Assembly (NCBI GenBank): GCA_947476895.1
Contig: CANJRX010000004.1
Location: 62,001 to 126,000, forward strand
Length of the DNA: 64,000 nt
Reading direction: 5' to 3'
Source of the DNA: Fidelibacterota bacterium
GTDB lineage: Bacteria; Pseudomonadota; Alphaproteobacteria; Rhodospirillales; Rhodospirillaceae
The notes below the pieces were generated by a model. That model was not told the origin of the DNA. It worked only from the letters and a program-made list of their open reading frames with translations, and did not search any database. Made by a program: the position numbers and the translations under genes. This document shows positions 34,834-43,595 of the stretch, one piece after another; the stretch's first letter is position 1, and each line of letters begins with the position of its first letter.

Positions 34834-35769
34834 TTAAGCGCCGGGGACTGGGAAACTTGGTCCCAGCACTTGCCGCCATTCTGCAGCCGCCTCAGTAACT
34901 TTCCCGCTTTTCAAATGATAATCGGCAAGCGTCGCGCGCCAATAGGCGGCTTTGGCCTTGCCGTGCCATTCCTCACCAACTTCAATCTCTGTCTGACCGC
35001 CAGGCGGCTTGATGGCCCCGCGTGGCCGCACGCGCGCCCATGCCCAGAAATCTACCAACGCGCGTTCGAGTTCATAGGGGCGCGGTGAGCCGGAATAAAA
35101 TTCCTGCGCCAGCAGTTCGAGCGCAAAGGATGCGACGGGCACCTGCGCGTGATTGCGCCAGGCTTTCAGTGCAGTCATCAGAAGGCGCGGGCGACCGCCG
35201 TAAAGGCTGTCGGACAAGCGCAGTGTCGCCGCTTCGGCGATGGGGTTCGTTATACTCCAGCCCGTCGCGCGCGTGAGCGTGGGCACGCCGGGAACCAGAT
35301 ACGCGCCGTTGTGTTCACGGCAGGGCATCACCCTCACCCACACAGTGCCGCGCGGCACCAAGACGCCAGTCTCGGCGATGGTCACGCCGTCGAAGCGGTT
35401 CTTGAGCACCGCCCAGACGATCTTCAAAGCGTCACCGGCTTTTTGCGCCGTGAGTTTGGGCGGCAGCAAATACAACACATCGGCTTCGGTGATGGGGGCG
35501 ACGGCCGTGCGTTTACCGACCGCGCCGGCGATCAGGTGATCGCTGCCGACGTCACCGTCGTTTTTGGGATAAAGCTCCGCGCGCAAAACGGCGGTCACAT
35601 CGTCGCACACACCGCGCGCCACGGCATAAGCGGTGTGGCTTGGAACGACGCGGCGCAGAAACTCACCGAAGCACGCGCCCAGAACCGGCACCGTCGCAGA
35701 TGTGGGAAACCCAGATATGCGTACCGGATCGGCGGCGGGGCGTTTGACGAGGGCGGGAGGAAGCGGCAT
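34834..35769 (-). CDS. Nucleotidyltransferase-fold protein resembling CD-NTases, catalytic residues altered
   Basis: A 311-residue protein from the ATG at 35769. The stretch AGAVGKRTAVAPITEADVLYLLP (about 81-103) lines up with the GS...DxD active-site loop of CD-NTase/OAS-type nucleotidyltransferases, and LLMTALKAWRNHAQVPVASF followed by ALELLAQEFY (about 197-225) matches their helical spine. The active-site Ser is Ala83, the first Asp is Glu95, and the third Asp position in VWVRVMPC (about 143-150) is Arg. It may therefore be inactive. No CBASS effector, E1/E2-like or HORMA gene is adjacent. A longer frame to 35874 runs through the palindrome repeat into nrdJ and is rejected. The family call is by eye and tentative. 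Confidence 0.55.
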   Translation of the reverse strand: MPLPPALVKRPAADPVRISGFPTSATVPVLGACFGEFLRRVVPSHTAYAVARGVCDDVTAVLRAELYPKNDGDVGSDHLIAGAVGKRTAVAPITEADVLYLLPPKLTAQKAGDALKIVWAVLKNRFDGVTIAETGVLVPRGTVWVRVMPCREHNGAYLVPGVPTLTRATGWSITNPIAEAATLRLSDSLYGGRPRLLMTALKAWRNHAQVPVASFALELLAQEFYSGSPRPYELERALVDFWAWARVRPRGAIKPPGGQTEIEVGEEWHGKAKAAYWRATLADYHLKSGKVTEAAAEWRQVLGPSFPVPGA

Positions 35770-35779
35770 CAGATTAATT

Positions 35780-35790
35780 GTACCTGGTAC
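35780..35790 (+). repeat. Dispersed palindrome, copy 7
   Basis: GTACCTGGTAC flanked by TTAATT and AATTG. It lies 5 nt beyond the nrdJ stop codon and 10 nt upstream of the CD-NTase-like start codon. Confidence 0.88.
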
Positions 35791-35795
35791 AATTG

Positions 35796-38700
35796 TTAGG
35801 AACATCCGCTGGTAGAGCCGCAGGTGTCGCACTTCATGCAGGTGCCATTGCGGAGCAGCGTGAAGTTGGCGCACTCGCCGCAGGCATCGCCTTCATAGCC
35901 CTTCATGCGCGCGGCATGGATGCCATGCACAGCGCGGCGGGATTCTGTGACTTCGGTGACGCGCGTCACCTTCACTTCTTCAGCGGCGTATTGCTGGTCC
36001 ATGGCGAGCGCGCTGCCGGACATAGAGACCGGACCATTGGCCGCGGGCGTACTTGTCAGCGTTTGCGTGCCGACCGCACTTGCGCCGCCGCCGTCGCCTT
36101 TGTTGCGTCCGTGGTTTTTGAGGAAGTAGAGATTGCTTGAACGCACAAAACCTTTCGATACGGTTTTGCCTGCCATCTCCATCAACTTCTCGGCCTGTTC
36201 GCCGATACCCATGGCATCGGGCGCGATGTCGTGAGTCTCGACGTGCGCGAGGTCATGGCGATCCAGATAACTCACGGCCAGTTCGCGGAAGATGTAGTCC
36301 AAAATCGACGTCGCCATCTTGATGGACGAGTTGCCTTCCACAGGGCCAGACGGATCAAACCGCGTGAAGGTAAAGGCATCGACGTATTCTTCCAGTGGCA
36401 CGCCGTATTGCAGGCCGATGGAAATGGCGATGGCGAAGTTGTTCATAAGGCTGCGGAAGGCGGCTCCCTCTTTGTGCATGTCGACAAAGATTTCACCGAG
36501 CTTGCCGTCTTCATATTCGCCGGTGCGCACATAGACTTTGTGACCGCCGACGATGGCTTTCTGGGTGTAACCTTTGCGGCGTTCAGGAAGACGTTGGCGC
36601 TCGCGTTCCACCACGCGCTCGATGATGCGCTCAACCGTAACTTCGGCGCGTGCAGCTGCGGGCGCTTGCACGACCGTTTCAACGGCATCTTCATCGTCGA
36701 ATTCATCTTCAAACAGACTGGCCGCCAAAGGCTGCGAAAGCTTCGACCCATCGCGATAAAGCGCGTTGGCCTTCAGGCCCAGCTTCCACGACTTCATGTA
36801 AGCGTTGGCGCAATCGGCGATGCTGGCCGCGTTGGGCATATTGACGGTTTTGGAGATCGCGCCCGAGATGAAAGGCTGCGATGTCGCCATCATGCCGATG
36901 TGGCTGTCGACCGAGAGGAAGCGTGTGCCGATGCGGCCGCAGGGGCTCGCGCAATCAAACACAGGCAGGTGCTCGGCCTTCAGATGCGGCGCACCTTCCA
37001 GGGTCATGGCGCCGCAAACGAACGCATTAGCGGCATCGATCTCGGCTTTGGAGAAGCCCAGCGCTTCAAGCATGTTGAAGCCCACATCGTCCAACTGCTC
37101 GGAATCAAAGCCCAGCTTGTTGATGCAGAATTCATCGCCCAGTGTATAGCGGTTGAACACGAACTTGATGTCGAAGGCATCGCTCAGCGACTTCTCGATC
37201 GCTTCAAGGGCGTTTTTGTCGAAGCCGCGGTCGGCCAGCGACGTGGCGTTGATGGACGGCGCATTCTTCAGCGTCGCGCGGCCTACGGCGTATTCAATAA
37301 TGTCTTCGACTTGGCGCGCGTTGTAGCCAAGCGTATTCAACGCCAGCGGCACGATGCGGTTGATGATTTTGAAATATCCGCCGCCCGCCAGCTTTTTAAA
37401 CTTCACCAGTGCGAAGTCGGGCTCGATGCCCGTGGTATCGCAATCCATCACCAGGCCGATGGTGCCGGTGGGCGCGACAACGGTGACTTGCGCATTGCGG
37501 AAGCCGTGGGCGGTGCCGAGTTCCAGCGCCTTATCCCAAGCGTGCTTGGCGGCGTTGACGAGATTGGAGTCCGGGCAATCGGCGGCGTTGAGCGCCACGG
37601 GCTTTGCGCGCAGGCCTTCGTAGCCGTCGTGATGGCCGTACGCTGCGCGGCGATGATTGCGGATCACGCGCAACATATCGACACGGTTGGGCAGGAAGCC
37701 GGGGAACGCGCCGTGTTCTTCGGCCATCTCAGCCGATGTCGCGTAAGCGGTGCCGGTCATAAGCGCACTGACAGCGCCGCAGAGTGCGCGGCCCTCGTCG
37801 CTGTCGTAGCCGAGGCCGTTGGCCATCAGCAGGCCGCCGAGATTGGCGAAGCCCAAACCCAGCGTTCGGAACTTGTGCGAAAGTTCGGCGATTTCCTTGG
37901 ACGGGAATTGCGCCATCAGGACCGAGATTTCTAGCGCCATGGTCCACAGACGTGTCGCGTGCGTGAAACCATCAACATCGAAGGTTCCGTCGTCCTTGCG
38001 GAAGGCGAGCAGGTTCATGGAGGCGAGGTTGCACGCCGTGTTGTCCAGGAACATGTATTCCGAACAGGGGTTCGACGCATTGATGCGTCCCGACTGCGGG
38101 CAGGTGTGCCAGGCATTGATGGTGCTATCGAACTGCACGCCCGGATCGGCGCACTGCCAGGCGGCTTCGCCGATGCGGTCCCACAAGGCGCGGGCTTTGA
38201 TGGTCTTTACGACTTTGCCGCCGACGCGGCTGGTCAATTCCCAATCGCTGTCTTTCTCGACGGCATCCAGAAATTCATCGGTGATGCGGACGCTGTTGTT
38301 GGAATTCTGGCCGGCAACAGTGGCGTAAGCTTCGGAATCCCAATCCGTATCGAATTCGGGAAACTCGGACGTGCTGCTGCCTTGCCGCGCGATTTGCAAC
38401 GCGCGTTGAATGATGTTCTCGGCCACAAGGGCATTGCGCGCGGCTTTGATTTCTTTGCGCAGCTGCTTGTTGACCTTGGGATCAAAGCGTCCGTCAGTGT
38501 CCGCGCCGTCCCAGCTGCGCACAGCGCGCAAGATGGCGTTCAGATGCCGGCGGGTGATGCGCGAGCCGGTTACGAGGGCTGCGACCTTTTGCTCTTCGCG
38601 CACTTTCCAGTCGACGAACTCTTCGATGTCCGGATGATCGACGTTGAGGATCACCATCTTGGCCGCACGGCGCGTGGTGCCGCCCGACTTCACAGCGCCC

Positions 38701-39494
38701 GCCGCGCGATCGCCGATGCGCAGCCAGCTCATCAAGCCCGACGATGTGCCGCCGCCCGAAAGTTTTTCGCCTGCACCGCGCAGGCCCGAGAAGTTGGTGC
38801 CGGTGCCGGAACCGTACTTGAACAGCCGCGCTTCACGTACCCACAAATCCATGATGCCGCCGTCGTTCACCAGATCGTCGGCGATGGATTGAATGAAACA
38901 CGCGTGGGGTTGCGGGCGCTCGTAAGCGCTGCGTGCGGCGGTCAGCGTGCCGGTGCGGTAATCTACATAGAAGTGGCCCTGCGACGGGCCGTCGATGCCG
39001 TAAGCCCAGTGCAAGCCGGTGTTGAACCACTGCGGCGAATTGGGCGCGGCCATTTGCGTGGCCAGCATGAAACGCATTTCGTCGAAATAGATGCGGGCGT
39101 CGTTATCGCTGTCGAAGAAGCCGGCTTTCCAGCCCCAATAGGTCCATGTCCCGGCGAGGCGGTCGAACACCTGGCGCGCGTCGGTCTCACCAACGCTGCG
39201 TTCGCTCTCGGGCAGATCGCGCAGTTCGGCGGTGGCGGCGGTTTTACGCCACAGGAAATCGGGCACGTCGTTTTCGGCGATGGGCACCAGCTTCGCGGGC
39301 ACGCCGGCGCGGCGGAAATACTTTTGGGCGAGGATGTCGCAGGCGACCTGCGACCAATTTTGCGGAACCTGGATGTCGTTCTGGCGGAAGACCACCGAGC
39401 CGTCGGGATTGCGGATTTCACTGACCAGCGATCGAAAGCCGACGCCGTCATAGGGGGACTTGCCCTCGCTGGTGAAACGCCGTGATACGCGCAT
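35796..39494 (-). CDS. nrdJ: Adenosylcobalamin-dependent ribonucleotide reductase
   Basis: A 1,232-residue class II ribonucleotide reductase that makes deoxyribonucleotides using vitamin B12 coenzyme, with or without oxygen. The N-terminus ([18 protein letters not shown]) and [12 protein letters not shown] are typical of the alphaproteobacterial form. Motifs include [41 protein letters not shown] with the active-site Cys and Glu, and [21 protein letters not shown]. The C-terminus has paired cysteines ([20 protein letters not shown], ending GCS) that relay electrons to the active site. Three NrdR-like boxes lie upstream. No class I nrdAB genes are visible here. Confidence 0.96.
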   Translation of the reverse strand: MRVSRRFTSEGKSPYDGVGFRSLVSEIRNPDGSVVFRQNDIQVPQNWSQVACDILAQKYFRRAGVPAKLVPIAENDVPDFLWRKTAATAELRDLPESERSVGETDARQVFDRLAGTWTYWGWKAGFFDSDNDARIYFDEMRFMLATQMAAPNSPQWFNTGLHWAYGIDGPSQGHFYVDYRTGTLTAARSAYERPQPHACFIQSIADDLVNDGGIMDLWVREARLFKYGSGTGTNFSGLRGAGEKLSGGGTSSGLMSWLRIGDRAAGAVKSGGTTRRAAKMVILNVDHPDIEEFVDWKVREEQKVAALVTGSRITRRHLNAILRAVRSWDGADTDGRFDPKVNKQLRKEIKAARNALVAENIIQRALQIARQGSSTSEFPEFDTDWDSEAYATVAGQNSNNSVRITDEFLDAVEKDSDWELTSRVGGKVVKTIKARALWDRIGEAAWQCADPGVQFDSTINAWHTCPQSGRINASNPCSEYMFLDNTACNLASMNLLAFRKDDGTFDVDGFTHATRLWTMALEISVLMAQFPSKEIAELSHKFRTLGLGFANLGGLLMANGLGYDSDEGRALCGAVSALMTGTAYATSAEMAEEHGAFPGFLPNRVDMLRVIRNHRRAAYGHHDGYEGLRAKPVALNAADCPDSNLVNAAKHAWDKALELGTAHGFRNAQVTVVAPTGTIGLVMDCDTTGIEPDFALVKFKKLAGGGYFKIINRIVPLALNTLGYNARQVEDIIEYAVGRATLKNAPSINATSLADRGFDKNALEAIEKSLSDAFDIKFVFNRYTLGDEFCINKLGFDSEQLDDVGFNMLEALGFSKAEIDAANAFVCGAMTLEGAPHLKAEHLPVFDCASPCGRIGTRFLSVDSHIGMMATSQPFISGAISKTVNMPNAASIADCANAYMKSWKLGLKANALYRDGSKLSQPLAASLFEDEFDDEDAVETVVQAPAAARAEVTVERIIERVVERERQRLPERRKGYTQKAIVGGHKVYVRTGEYEDGKLGEIFVDMHKEGAAFRSLMNNFAIAISIGLQYGVPLEEYVDAFTFTRFDPSGPVEGNSSIKMATSILDYIFRELAVSYLDRHDLAHVETHDIAPDAMGIGEQAEKLMEMAGKTVSKGFVRSSNLYFLKNHGRNKGDGGGASAVGTQTLTSTPAANGPVSMSGSALAMDQQYAAEEVKVTRVTEVTESRRAVHGIHAARMKGYEGDACGECANFTLLRNGTCMKCDTCGSTSGCS

Positions 39495-39637
39495 GACCCG
39501 GAATCCCGTCCCAAAGCTCGACCAAAACCAAAACGAGGGTGAATCCCGAAAAGCAAACCGTCCGGCCCGCCTTTACGGCAGGTCCCAGCTAACGGCTTGG
39601 TATTCCAAGCTTTTTCCCCTCGGTCCTCGTATCGCGC

Positions 39638-39746
39638 CCACTACATATTGTGGTAGCCGCGCGCATGGCCACTAGATTACGGAAGGGGGGGGGAAGGGGC
39701 AATACGTATTGTGGTCAAAATGGCCTTTACCCACAGAATATTGGGG
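39638..39746. promoter_or_regulatory. Array of three NrdR-like boxes upstream of nrdJ
   Basis: Three 16-bp sites resemble the NrdR box (ACACWATATATWGTGT): CCACTACATATTGTGG at 39638-39653, GCAATACGTATTGTGG at 39699-39714 and CCACAGAATATTGGGG at 39731-39746. Centre-to-centre spacings are 61 and 32 bp, close to whole turns of the helix; about 31-32 bp is the known spacing of paired NrdR boxes. NrdR represses ribonucleotide reductase genes when dATP is high. The rest of the 352-nt gap (39495-39846) shows no gene and no cobalamin riboswitch that I can see. Confidence 0.72.
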
Positions 39747-39846
39747 TGCCTGGCGTCTTTACCCATTCCGGGAAACTCGCCATAGTGCGGCCTCAGAGCT
39801 GGGCCATAAGAGGGGCCCGCCGGTCCCACCACGGAGTTGATTTGCA

Positions 39847-40194
39847 ATGACTTTCGGCACTTGGCTTCACACCAAGCTTCACGGCGAGTTGGTCGGCGAG
39901 GACGCCTACGGCAACGTCTACTACAAGTCCAACCGCATGCGTGGGACCCGTCAGGAACGTTGGGTGATCTACAAGGGCGAACCGGAAGCCTCGAAAGTGC
40001 CGCCAGAATGGCATGCTTGGCTGCATCACACCGTCGATGCGCCCCTCGACGCGCCGAAGCGCGATTGGCAAAAGCCGCATCAGCCTAACCTGACCGGCAC
40101 CGCTCAAGCGTACCTTCCGCCCGGCGCCGATCAGCGCGGCGGTCAACGCGCCAAGGCCGCTGACGATTATCAGGCCTGGACCCCGGAGGCTTAA
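39847..40194 (+). CDS. Complex I subunit, NDUFA12 family
   Basis: A 115-residue homologue of the mitochondrial complex I accessory subunit NDUFA12 (B17.2). The family core GELVGEDAYGNVYYKS, then RWVIYKGEPEASKVPPEWHAWLHH and PNLTGTAQAYLPPG can be read directly. In alphaproteobacteria this small protein is one of the few supernumerary subunits shared with mitochondria. As usual it sits outside the nuo operon. It is followed after 7 nt by the first of two MCE-domain genes, an arrangement I would expect to be conserved in related genomes. Confidence 0.94.
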   Translation: MTFGTWLHTKLHGELVGEDAYGNVYYKSNRMRGTRQERWVIYKGEPEASKVPPEWHAWLHHTVDAPLDAPKRDWQKPHQPNLTGTAQAYLPPGADQRGGQRAKAADDYQAWTPEA

Positions 40195-40201
40195 GTTTCC
40201 C

Positions 40202-40741
40202 GTGGGCGAAGCCGCATCGCTTTCCAAAACTGAACGGCGCGAATACCTCGTCGGCATTGCTGCGTTCGGCGTGCTGGCTGCGGCGCTGACGTTCACCGCC
40301 TTAGCCAATCGCGGTAAGCAGCCAACTGAAACCGCAGCGCTCGTGTTGACCGCAGCGTTCGAGCGCGTGGATGGCGTGCATGTGGGTTCGCCCGTGCGCG
40401 TCGCCGGTATCAATGTCGGCACCGTGACGGCCGCCGGTCTCGAAGACAACAGCGGCGCGGTTCTGACGCTTAGCATCACGCAAGCCATCAACCTGCCCGA
40501 CGACACAGCCGCCGTCATTGAAACCGACGGTATTTTCGGCACTAAATACATCGAGCTGCATCCGGGCGGCACGGAAGATATGCTAAAAACCGGTGCGCGT
40601 ATGTCCTACACGCAGAAATCCGTGATCATCGAAGACCTGGTGGCGCTGATCGTGCAGCGCGCCAAAGACGCGCGGGCGAAACCCGCCGTCATTGAAGAGC
40701 ATGAGTTAGATCGCCCTATGGCAACCGAGGCCCCAAAATGA
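40202..40741 (+). CDS. MCE-domain lipid-transport protein, MlaD-like (first of two)
   Basis: A 179-residue protein with one membrane helix near residues 17-36 and one MCE domain (about 44-145: TAAFERVDGVHVGSPVRVAGINVGTV, then DGIFGTKYIELHPGG). MlaD-type proteins form hexameric rings that carry phospholipids between the inner membrane ABC complex and the outer membrane. The start is a GTG at 40202. It overlaps the next MCE gene by ATGA. No mlaE, mlaF or mlaC is in the window. Confidence 0.87.
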   Translation: MGEAASLSKTERREYLVGIAAFGVLAAALTFTALANRGKQPTETAALVLTAAFERVDGVHVGSPVRVAGINVGTVTAAGLEDNSGAVLTLSITQAINLPDDTAAVIETDGIFGTKYIELHPGGTEDMLKTGARMSYTQKSVIIEDLVALIVQRAKDARAKPAVIEEHELDRPMATEAPK

Positions 40742-41202
40742 AACGCAATCCTATCGAAACCGTGCTGGGCGCGGTTGTGCTTGTCGCCGCCGGGATGTTC
40801 CTGCTGTTCGCCTATTCCATCGCCGACCTGAAGGCGGTGACGGGCTACGAACTGAAGGCAACCTTCCTGAAGGTCGGTGGACTTGAGCGCGGCAGCGATG
40901 TGCGCATCAGCGGCATCGACGTCGGCACCGTCACCGGCCAGTCCCTCAACCCTGAAACATTTCAGGCTCAGGTCATAATGTCGATCAAGCCGGGCGTGAC
41001 CCTGCCCACGGATACCGAAGCCTCCATCGTCAGCGACGGCCTGTTGGGCGGAAAATATGTCAACCTGGTCCCTGGCCACGCCAGTGACCGAATTGCCGCC
41101 GGCGGCGTTATAGCCAAGACACGCGACTATCAATCGCTGGAAGACCTGGTCGGCCAGATCATCTTCCTCGCGACCAACTCAGGTCCCGCCACGCCGCAAT
41201 GA
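40738..41202 (+). CDS. mlaD: MCE-domain lipid-transport protein, MlaD-like (second of two)
   Basis: A 154-residue MlaD with an N-terminal anchor (VLGAVVLVAAGMFLLFAYSI, about 10-29) and one MCE domain (ATFLKVGGLERGSDVRISGIDVGTV, then DGLLGGKYVNLVPG). It is a close structural parallel of the preceding gene, sharing the GSxVRxxGIxVGTV and DGxxGxKYxxLxPG patterns, so the pair probably arose by tandem duplication and may form mixed rings. It overlaps the DUF2155 gene by ATGA. Confidence 0.9.
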   Translation: MKRNPIETVLGAVVLVAAGMFLLFAYSIADLKAVTGYELKATFLKVGGLERGSDVRISGIDVGTVTGQSLNPETFQAQVIMSIKPGVTLPTDTEASIVSDGLLGGKYVNLVPGHASDRIAAGGVIAKTRDYQSLEDLVGQIIFLATNSGPATPQ

Positions 41203-41594
41203 AAAATATGCTGAAAGTTCTGTGCGCCATTGCCGCGCTGTGTACCCTTGGGGTGAGTGCCGCATCCGCGACCGATATCCCGAAAGACACCATTGTTCTG
41301 GGCGGGTTGGATAAGGTGGCGGCGCGCGTGAATACCGTCACGGGCAAGGTTGGATCGCCCGTTACCTTCGGGACGCTTGAGATTGTCGCCCGCACGTGTG
41401 TCAGCCATCCGCCCGAAGAAACCCCAGAAAACGCGGCTTTTCTTGAGATCTTTCAAACTGTCGGCAAAGAAAAACAGAAGGTTTTCAGCGGCTGGATGTT
41501 CGCATCATCTCCAGCGCTCTCGGCGCTGGATCACCCGGTCTACGATATCTGGGTGCTGCGCTGTGAAAACAGCACCGCTTCCAACTCACCGTAA
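41199..41594 (+). CDS. DUF2155 exported protein
   Basis: A 131-residue alphaproteobacterial protein of the DUF2155 family. A Sec signal peptide (MKNMLKVLCAIAALCTLGVSAASA) is followed by IVLGGLDKVAARVNTVTGKVG, the VTFGTLEIVARTC motif, HPPEETPENAAFLEI and the strongly conserved FSGWMFASSPALSALDHPVYDIWVLRC ending. Two cysteines (in ARTC and VLRC) may pair. Its biochemical role is not known. It is coupled to the MCE genes by overlap, which suggests an envelope function. Its 3' end overlaps the convergent aat gene by 55 nt. Confidence 0.92.
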   Translation: MKNMLKVLCAIAALCTLGVSAASATDIPKDTIVLGGLDKVAARVNTVTGKVGSPVTFGTLEIVARTCVSHPPEETPENAAFLEIFQTVGKEKQKVFSGWMFASSPALSALDHPVYDIWVLRCENSTASNSP

Positions 41595-42196
41595 GATAGC
41601 GGCCCTTCAAAGCGACCTTGGCGCGTGAGCGCCTGGCTCAGCTGGTCCATATATTCCTGCTGGCTGATCTCGATGGCGCCAAAGCGCTTCAAGTGATCGG
41701 TGATGAACTGCGTGTCGAGCAGGGTGAAGCCGCCCTTCTTCAGAAGGCCGGCGAGATGCGTAAGCGCCACCTTTGAGGCATCGGTCTCCCGGCTGAACAT
41801 GCTTTCGCCGAAGAAGGCGGACCCCATCGCCAGGCCATAGACACCGCCGACCAATCGGCCGTCTTTCCACACCTCAACGCTGTGCGCCAAGCGGCCGCGG
41901 TGCAGTTCATTGAACAACTCAATGATGCGGTCATTGATCCAGGTGTCGGAACGGACGTCGGTGGCTTCGGCGCAGCCCGCCATGACCCCACTGAAATCCT
42001 GATCGACTGTGACGGTAAACGTGCCCTGGCGCAGACGTCTCCGCAGCGACCGCGACACGTGGAACGCATCAAGCGGCAGCACGCCGCGCAGTTTGGGCTG
42101 CACCCAGAACACGTCGCTGGCGCCGCGCGACTTGGCCATGGGAAAGACGCCGTAAGCGTAGGCTTTTAAAACCAGATCGGCTGTGATGTCGGTCAA
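41540..42196 (-). CDS. aat: Leucyl/phenylalanyl-tRNA-protein transferase
   Basis: A 218-residue Aat that adds Leu or Phe to proteins with basic N-termini, marking them for ClpAP. Motifs include AYAYGVFPMAKSRG, WVQPKLRGVLPLDAFHVSRSL, TWINDRIIELFNELH, AHSVEVWKDGRLVGGVYGLAMGSAFFGESMFS and FTLLDTQFITDHLKRFGA. The opening MTDITADLVLKAYAYG lacks the longer N-terminal lead of E. coli Aat, as is common in alphaproteobacteria. It follows accC by 28 nt in the same direction. Confidence 0.95.
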   Translation of the reverse strand: MTDITADLVLKAYAYGVFPMAKSRGASDVFWVQPKLRGVLPLDAFHVSRSLRRRLRQGTFTVTVDQDFSGVMAGCAEATDVRSDTWINDRIIELFNELHRGRLAHSVEVWKDGRLVGGVYGLAMGSAFFGESMFSRETDASKVALTHLAGLLKKGGFTLLDTQFITDHLKRFGAIEISQQEYMDQLSQALTRQGRFEGPLSYGELEAVLFSQRSTQIS

Positions 42197-42224
42197 GGAG
42201 TGGACCTCCTAGACCCGCGCGGAC

Positions 42225-43580
42225 CTACTTTGAATCCGCGCTGTTGGCGGCGATGTATTCTTCCAGCCAGCGGATGTCGTAGTTGCCGTCCATGATGGCC
42301 GGTTCGTTCAAAATAGCCACGTGCAGGGGGATCGATGTGTCGATGCCATCGATGACGTACTCGTGTAAGGCCCGGCGCATGCGCATGACGCATTCCTGGC
42401 GGGTGCTCCCTTGCACAATTAGTTTCGCAATCAGGCTATCGTAGTGCGGCGGGATTTTGAAGCCTGAGAAAAGGCCGGAATCGACACGTACGCGGCGGCC
42501 GCCCGGAGCATGGTAGCCCGTGATCAAGCCCGGAGAAGGCGCAAAGGTGCGCGGATTCTCGGCATTGATGCGGCACTCCATCGCGCAGCCTTCAAAGGTG
42601 ATGTCTTTCTGCGCGAAGCCGAGCTCTAAGCCGGAAGCGACGCGGATTTGCTCGCGCACCAAATCGATGCCCGTGACCATTTCGGTCACCGGGTGTTCCA
42701 CCTGCAGGCGGGTGTTCATTTCGATGAAATAGAACTTGCCGTCTTCGTAGAGGAACTCGACCGTGCCGGCGTTGTCGTAGCCCAGCTTGCGCATGGCCTT
42801 GCAGACCACTTCGCCGATCTCATCGCGTTGACCGGCATTGAGCGCGGGCGAGGGGGTCTCTTCGAAAATCTTTTGGTGGCGGCGTTGCAGCGAGCAATCG
42901 CGTTCGCCCAAGTGTACGACGTTGCCGTGCTTGTCGCCCAGCACCTGAATTTCAATGTGCCGCGGACGGCCCAGATACTTTTCCATGTAGACTTCGGCGT
43001 TACCAAAGGCTGCTTTGGCTTCGGTGCCGGCGGTCTGGAAAGCTTCGCGCACTTCGTCGCGGTTCTGCGCGACCTTCATGCCGCGTCCACCGCCACCGGC
43101 GCTGGCTTTGATCAAAACGGGATAACCAATGCCGTCGGCGATTGCCACGGCCGCATCGGCGGATTCCACCGCGCCGTCGGAACCGGGAACGACGGGAATC
43201 CCGGCTTCTTTAGCGGTCTTTTTGGCCATGACCTTGTCGCCCATGGTCCGAATGTGGATGGGCGAGGGGCCAATGAAATTGATGCCGTGATCGGCCACCA
43301 TTTCCGCGAATTCGGCGTTTTCCGAAAGGAAGCCGTATCCGGGATGGATGGCGTCGGCGTGCGTAATAATGGCAGCGGATATGATCGCCGCTTTGTTGAG
43401 ATAGCTGTCGCGGGCTGCTGGCGGACCGATACACACAGACTCATCGGCCAGGCGCACGTGCATAGCTTCGGAGTCAGCGGTTGAATGCACCGCGACAGAC
43501 TTGATGCCCATTTCGCGGCAGGCGCGCTGAATACGAAGCGCGATCTCGCCGCGGTTGGCGATGAGGATTTTCTCGAACAT
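42225..43580 (-). CDS. accC: Biotin carboxylase subunit of acetyl-CoA carboxylase
   Basis: A 451-residue AccC, which uses ATP and bicarbonate to carboxylate the biotin on AccB, the first step of fatty-acid synthesis. Motifs: N-terminal FEKILIANRGEIALRIQRACREMG, the ATP-grasp glycine loop KASAGGGGRGMKVA, EKYLGRPRHIEIQVLGD, and the catalytic FIEMNTRLQVEHPVTEMVTGIDLV. Length is standard. It lies 15 nt after accB in an aroQ-accB-accC(-aat) run. Confidence 0.97.
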   Translation of the reverse strand: MFEKILIANRGEIALRIQRACREMGIKSVAVHSTADSEAMHVRLADESVCIGPPAARDSYLNKAAIISAAIITHADAIHPGYGFLSENAEFAEMVADHGINFIGPSPIHIRTMGDKVMAKKTAKEAGIPVVPGSDGAVESADAAVAIADGIGYPVLIKASAGGGGRGMKVAQNRDEVREAFQTAGTEAKAAFGNAEVYMEKYLGRPRHIEIQVLGDKHGNVVHLGERDCSLQRRHQKIFEETPSPALNAGQRDEIGEVVCKAMRKLGYDNAGTVEFLYEDGKFYFIEMNTRLQVEHPVTEMVTGIDLVREQIRVASGLELGFAQKDITFEGCAMECRINAENPRTFAPSPGLITGYHAPGGRRVRVDSGLFSGFKIPPHYDSLIAKLIVQGSTRQECVMRMRRALHEYVIDGIDTSIPLHVAILNEPAIMDGNYDIRWLEEYIAANSADSK

Positions 43581-43595
43581 TAGATTTGCGTTCGC

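Noticed and set aside
24021-35790. The GTACC(A/T)GGTAC repeats as rho-independent terminators
   Set aside because: The stem has only a 3-nt loop after pairing of flanks and is followed by mixed A/T, not a T-run, so ordinary intrinsic termination is unlikely.
35770-35874. Upstream extension of the CD-NTase-like gene through the palindrome
   Set aside because: The extra 35 codons would read the repeat and the end of nrdJ; a normal ATG at 35769 is available.
36231-39485. Long open frames (567 and 508 codons) on the strand opposite nrdJ
   Set aside because: They are antisense shadows of a well-recognised 1,232-residue enzyme; their products are low in complexity, rich in Arg, His, Ala and Gly, and match no family.
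39495-39846. Cobalamin riboswitch upstream of the B12-dependent nrdJ
   Set aside because: I could not find a B12-box or the matching pseudoknot elements on the nrdJ strand; the visible signals are NrdR-like boxes.
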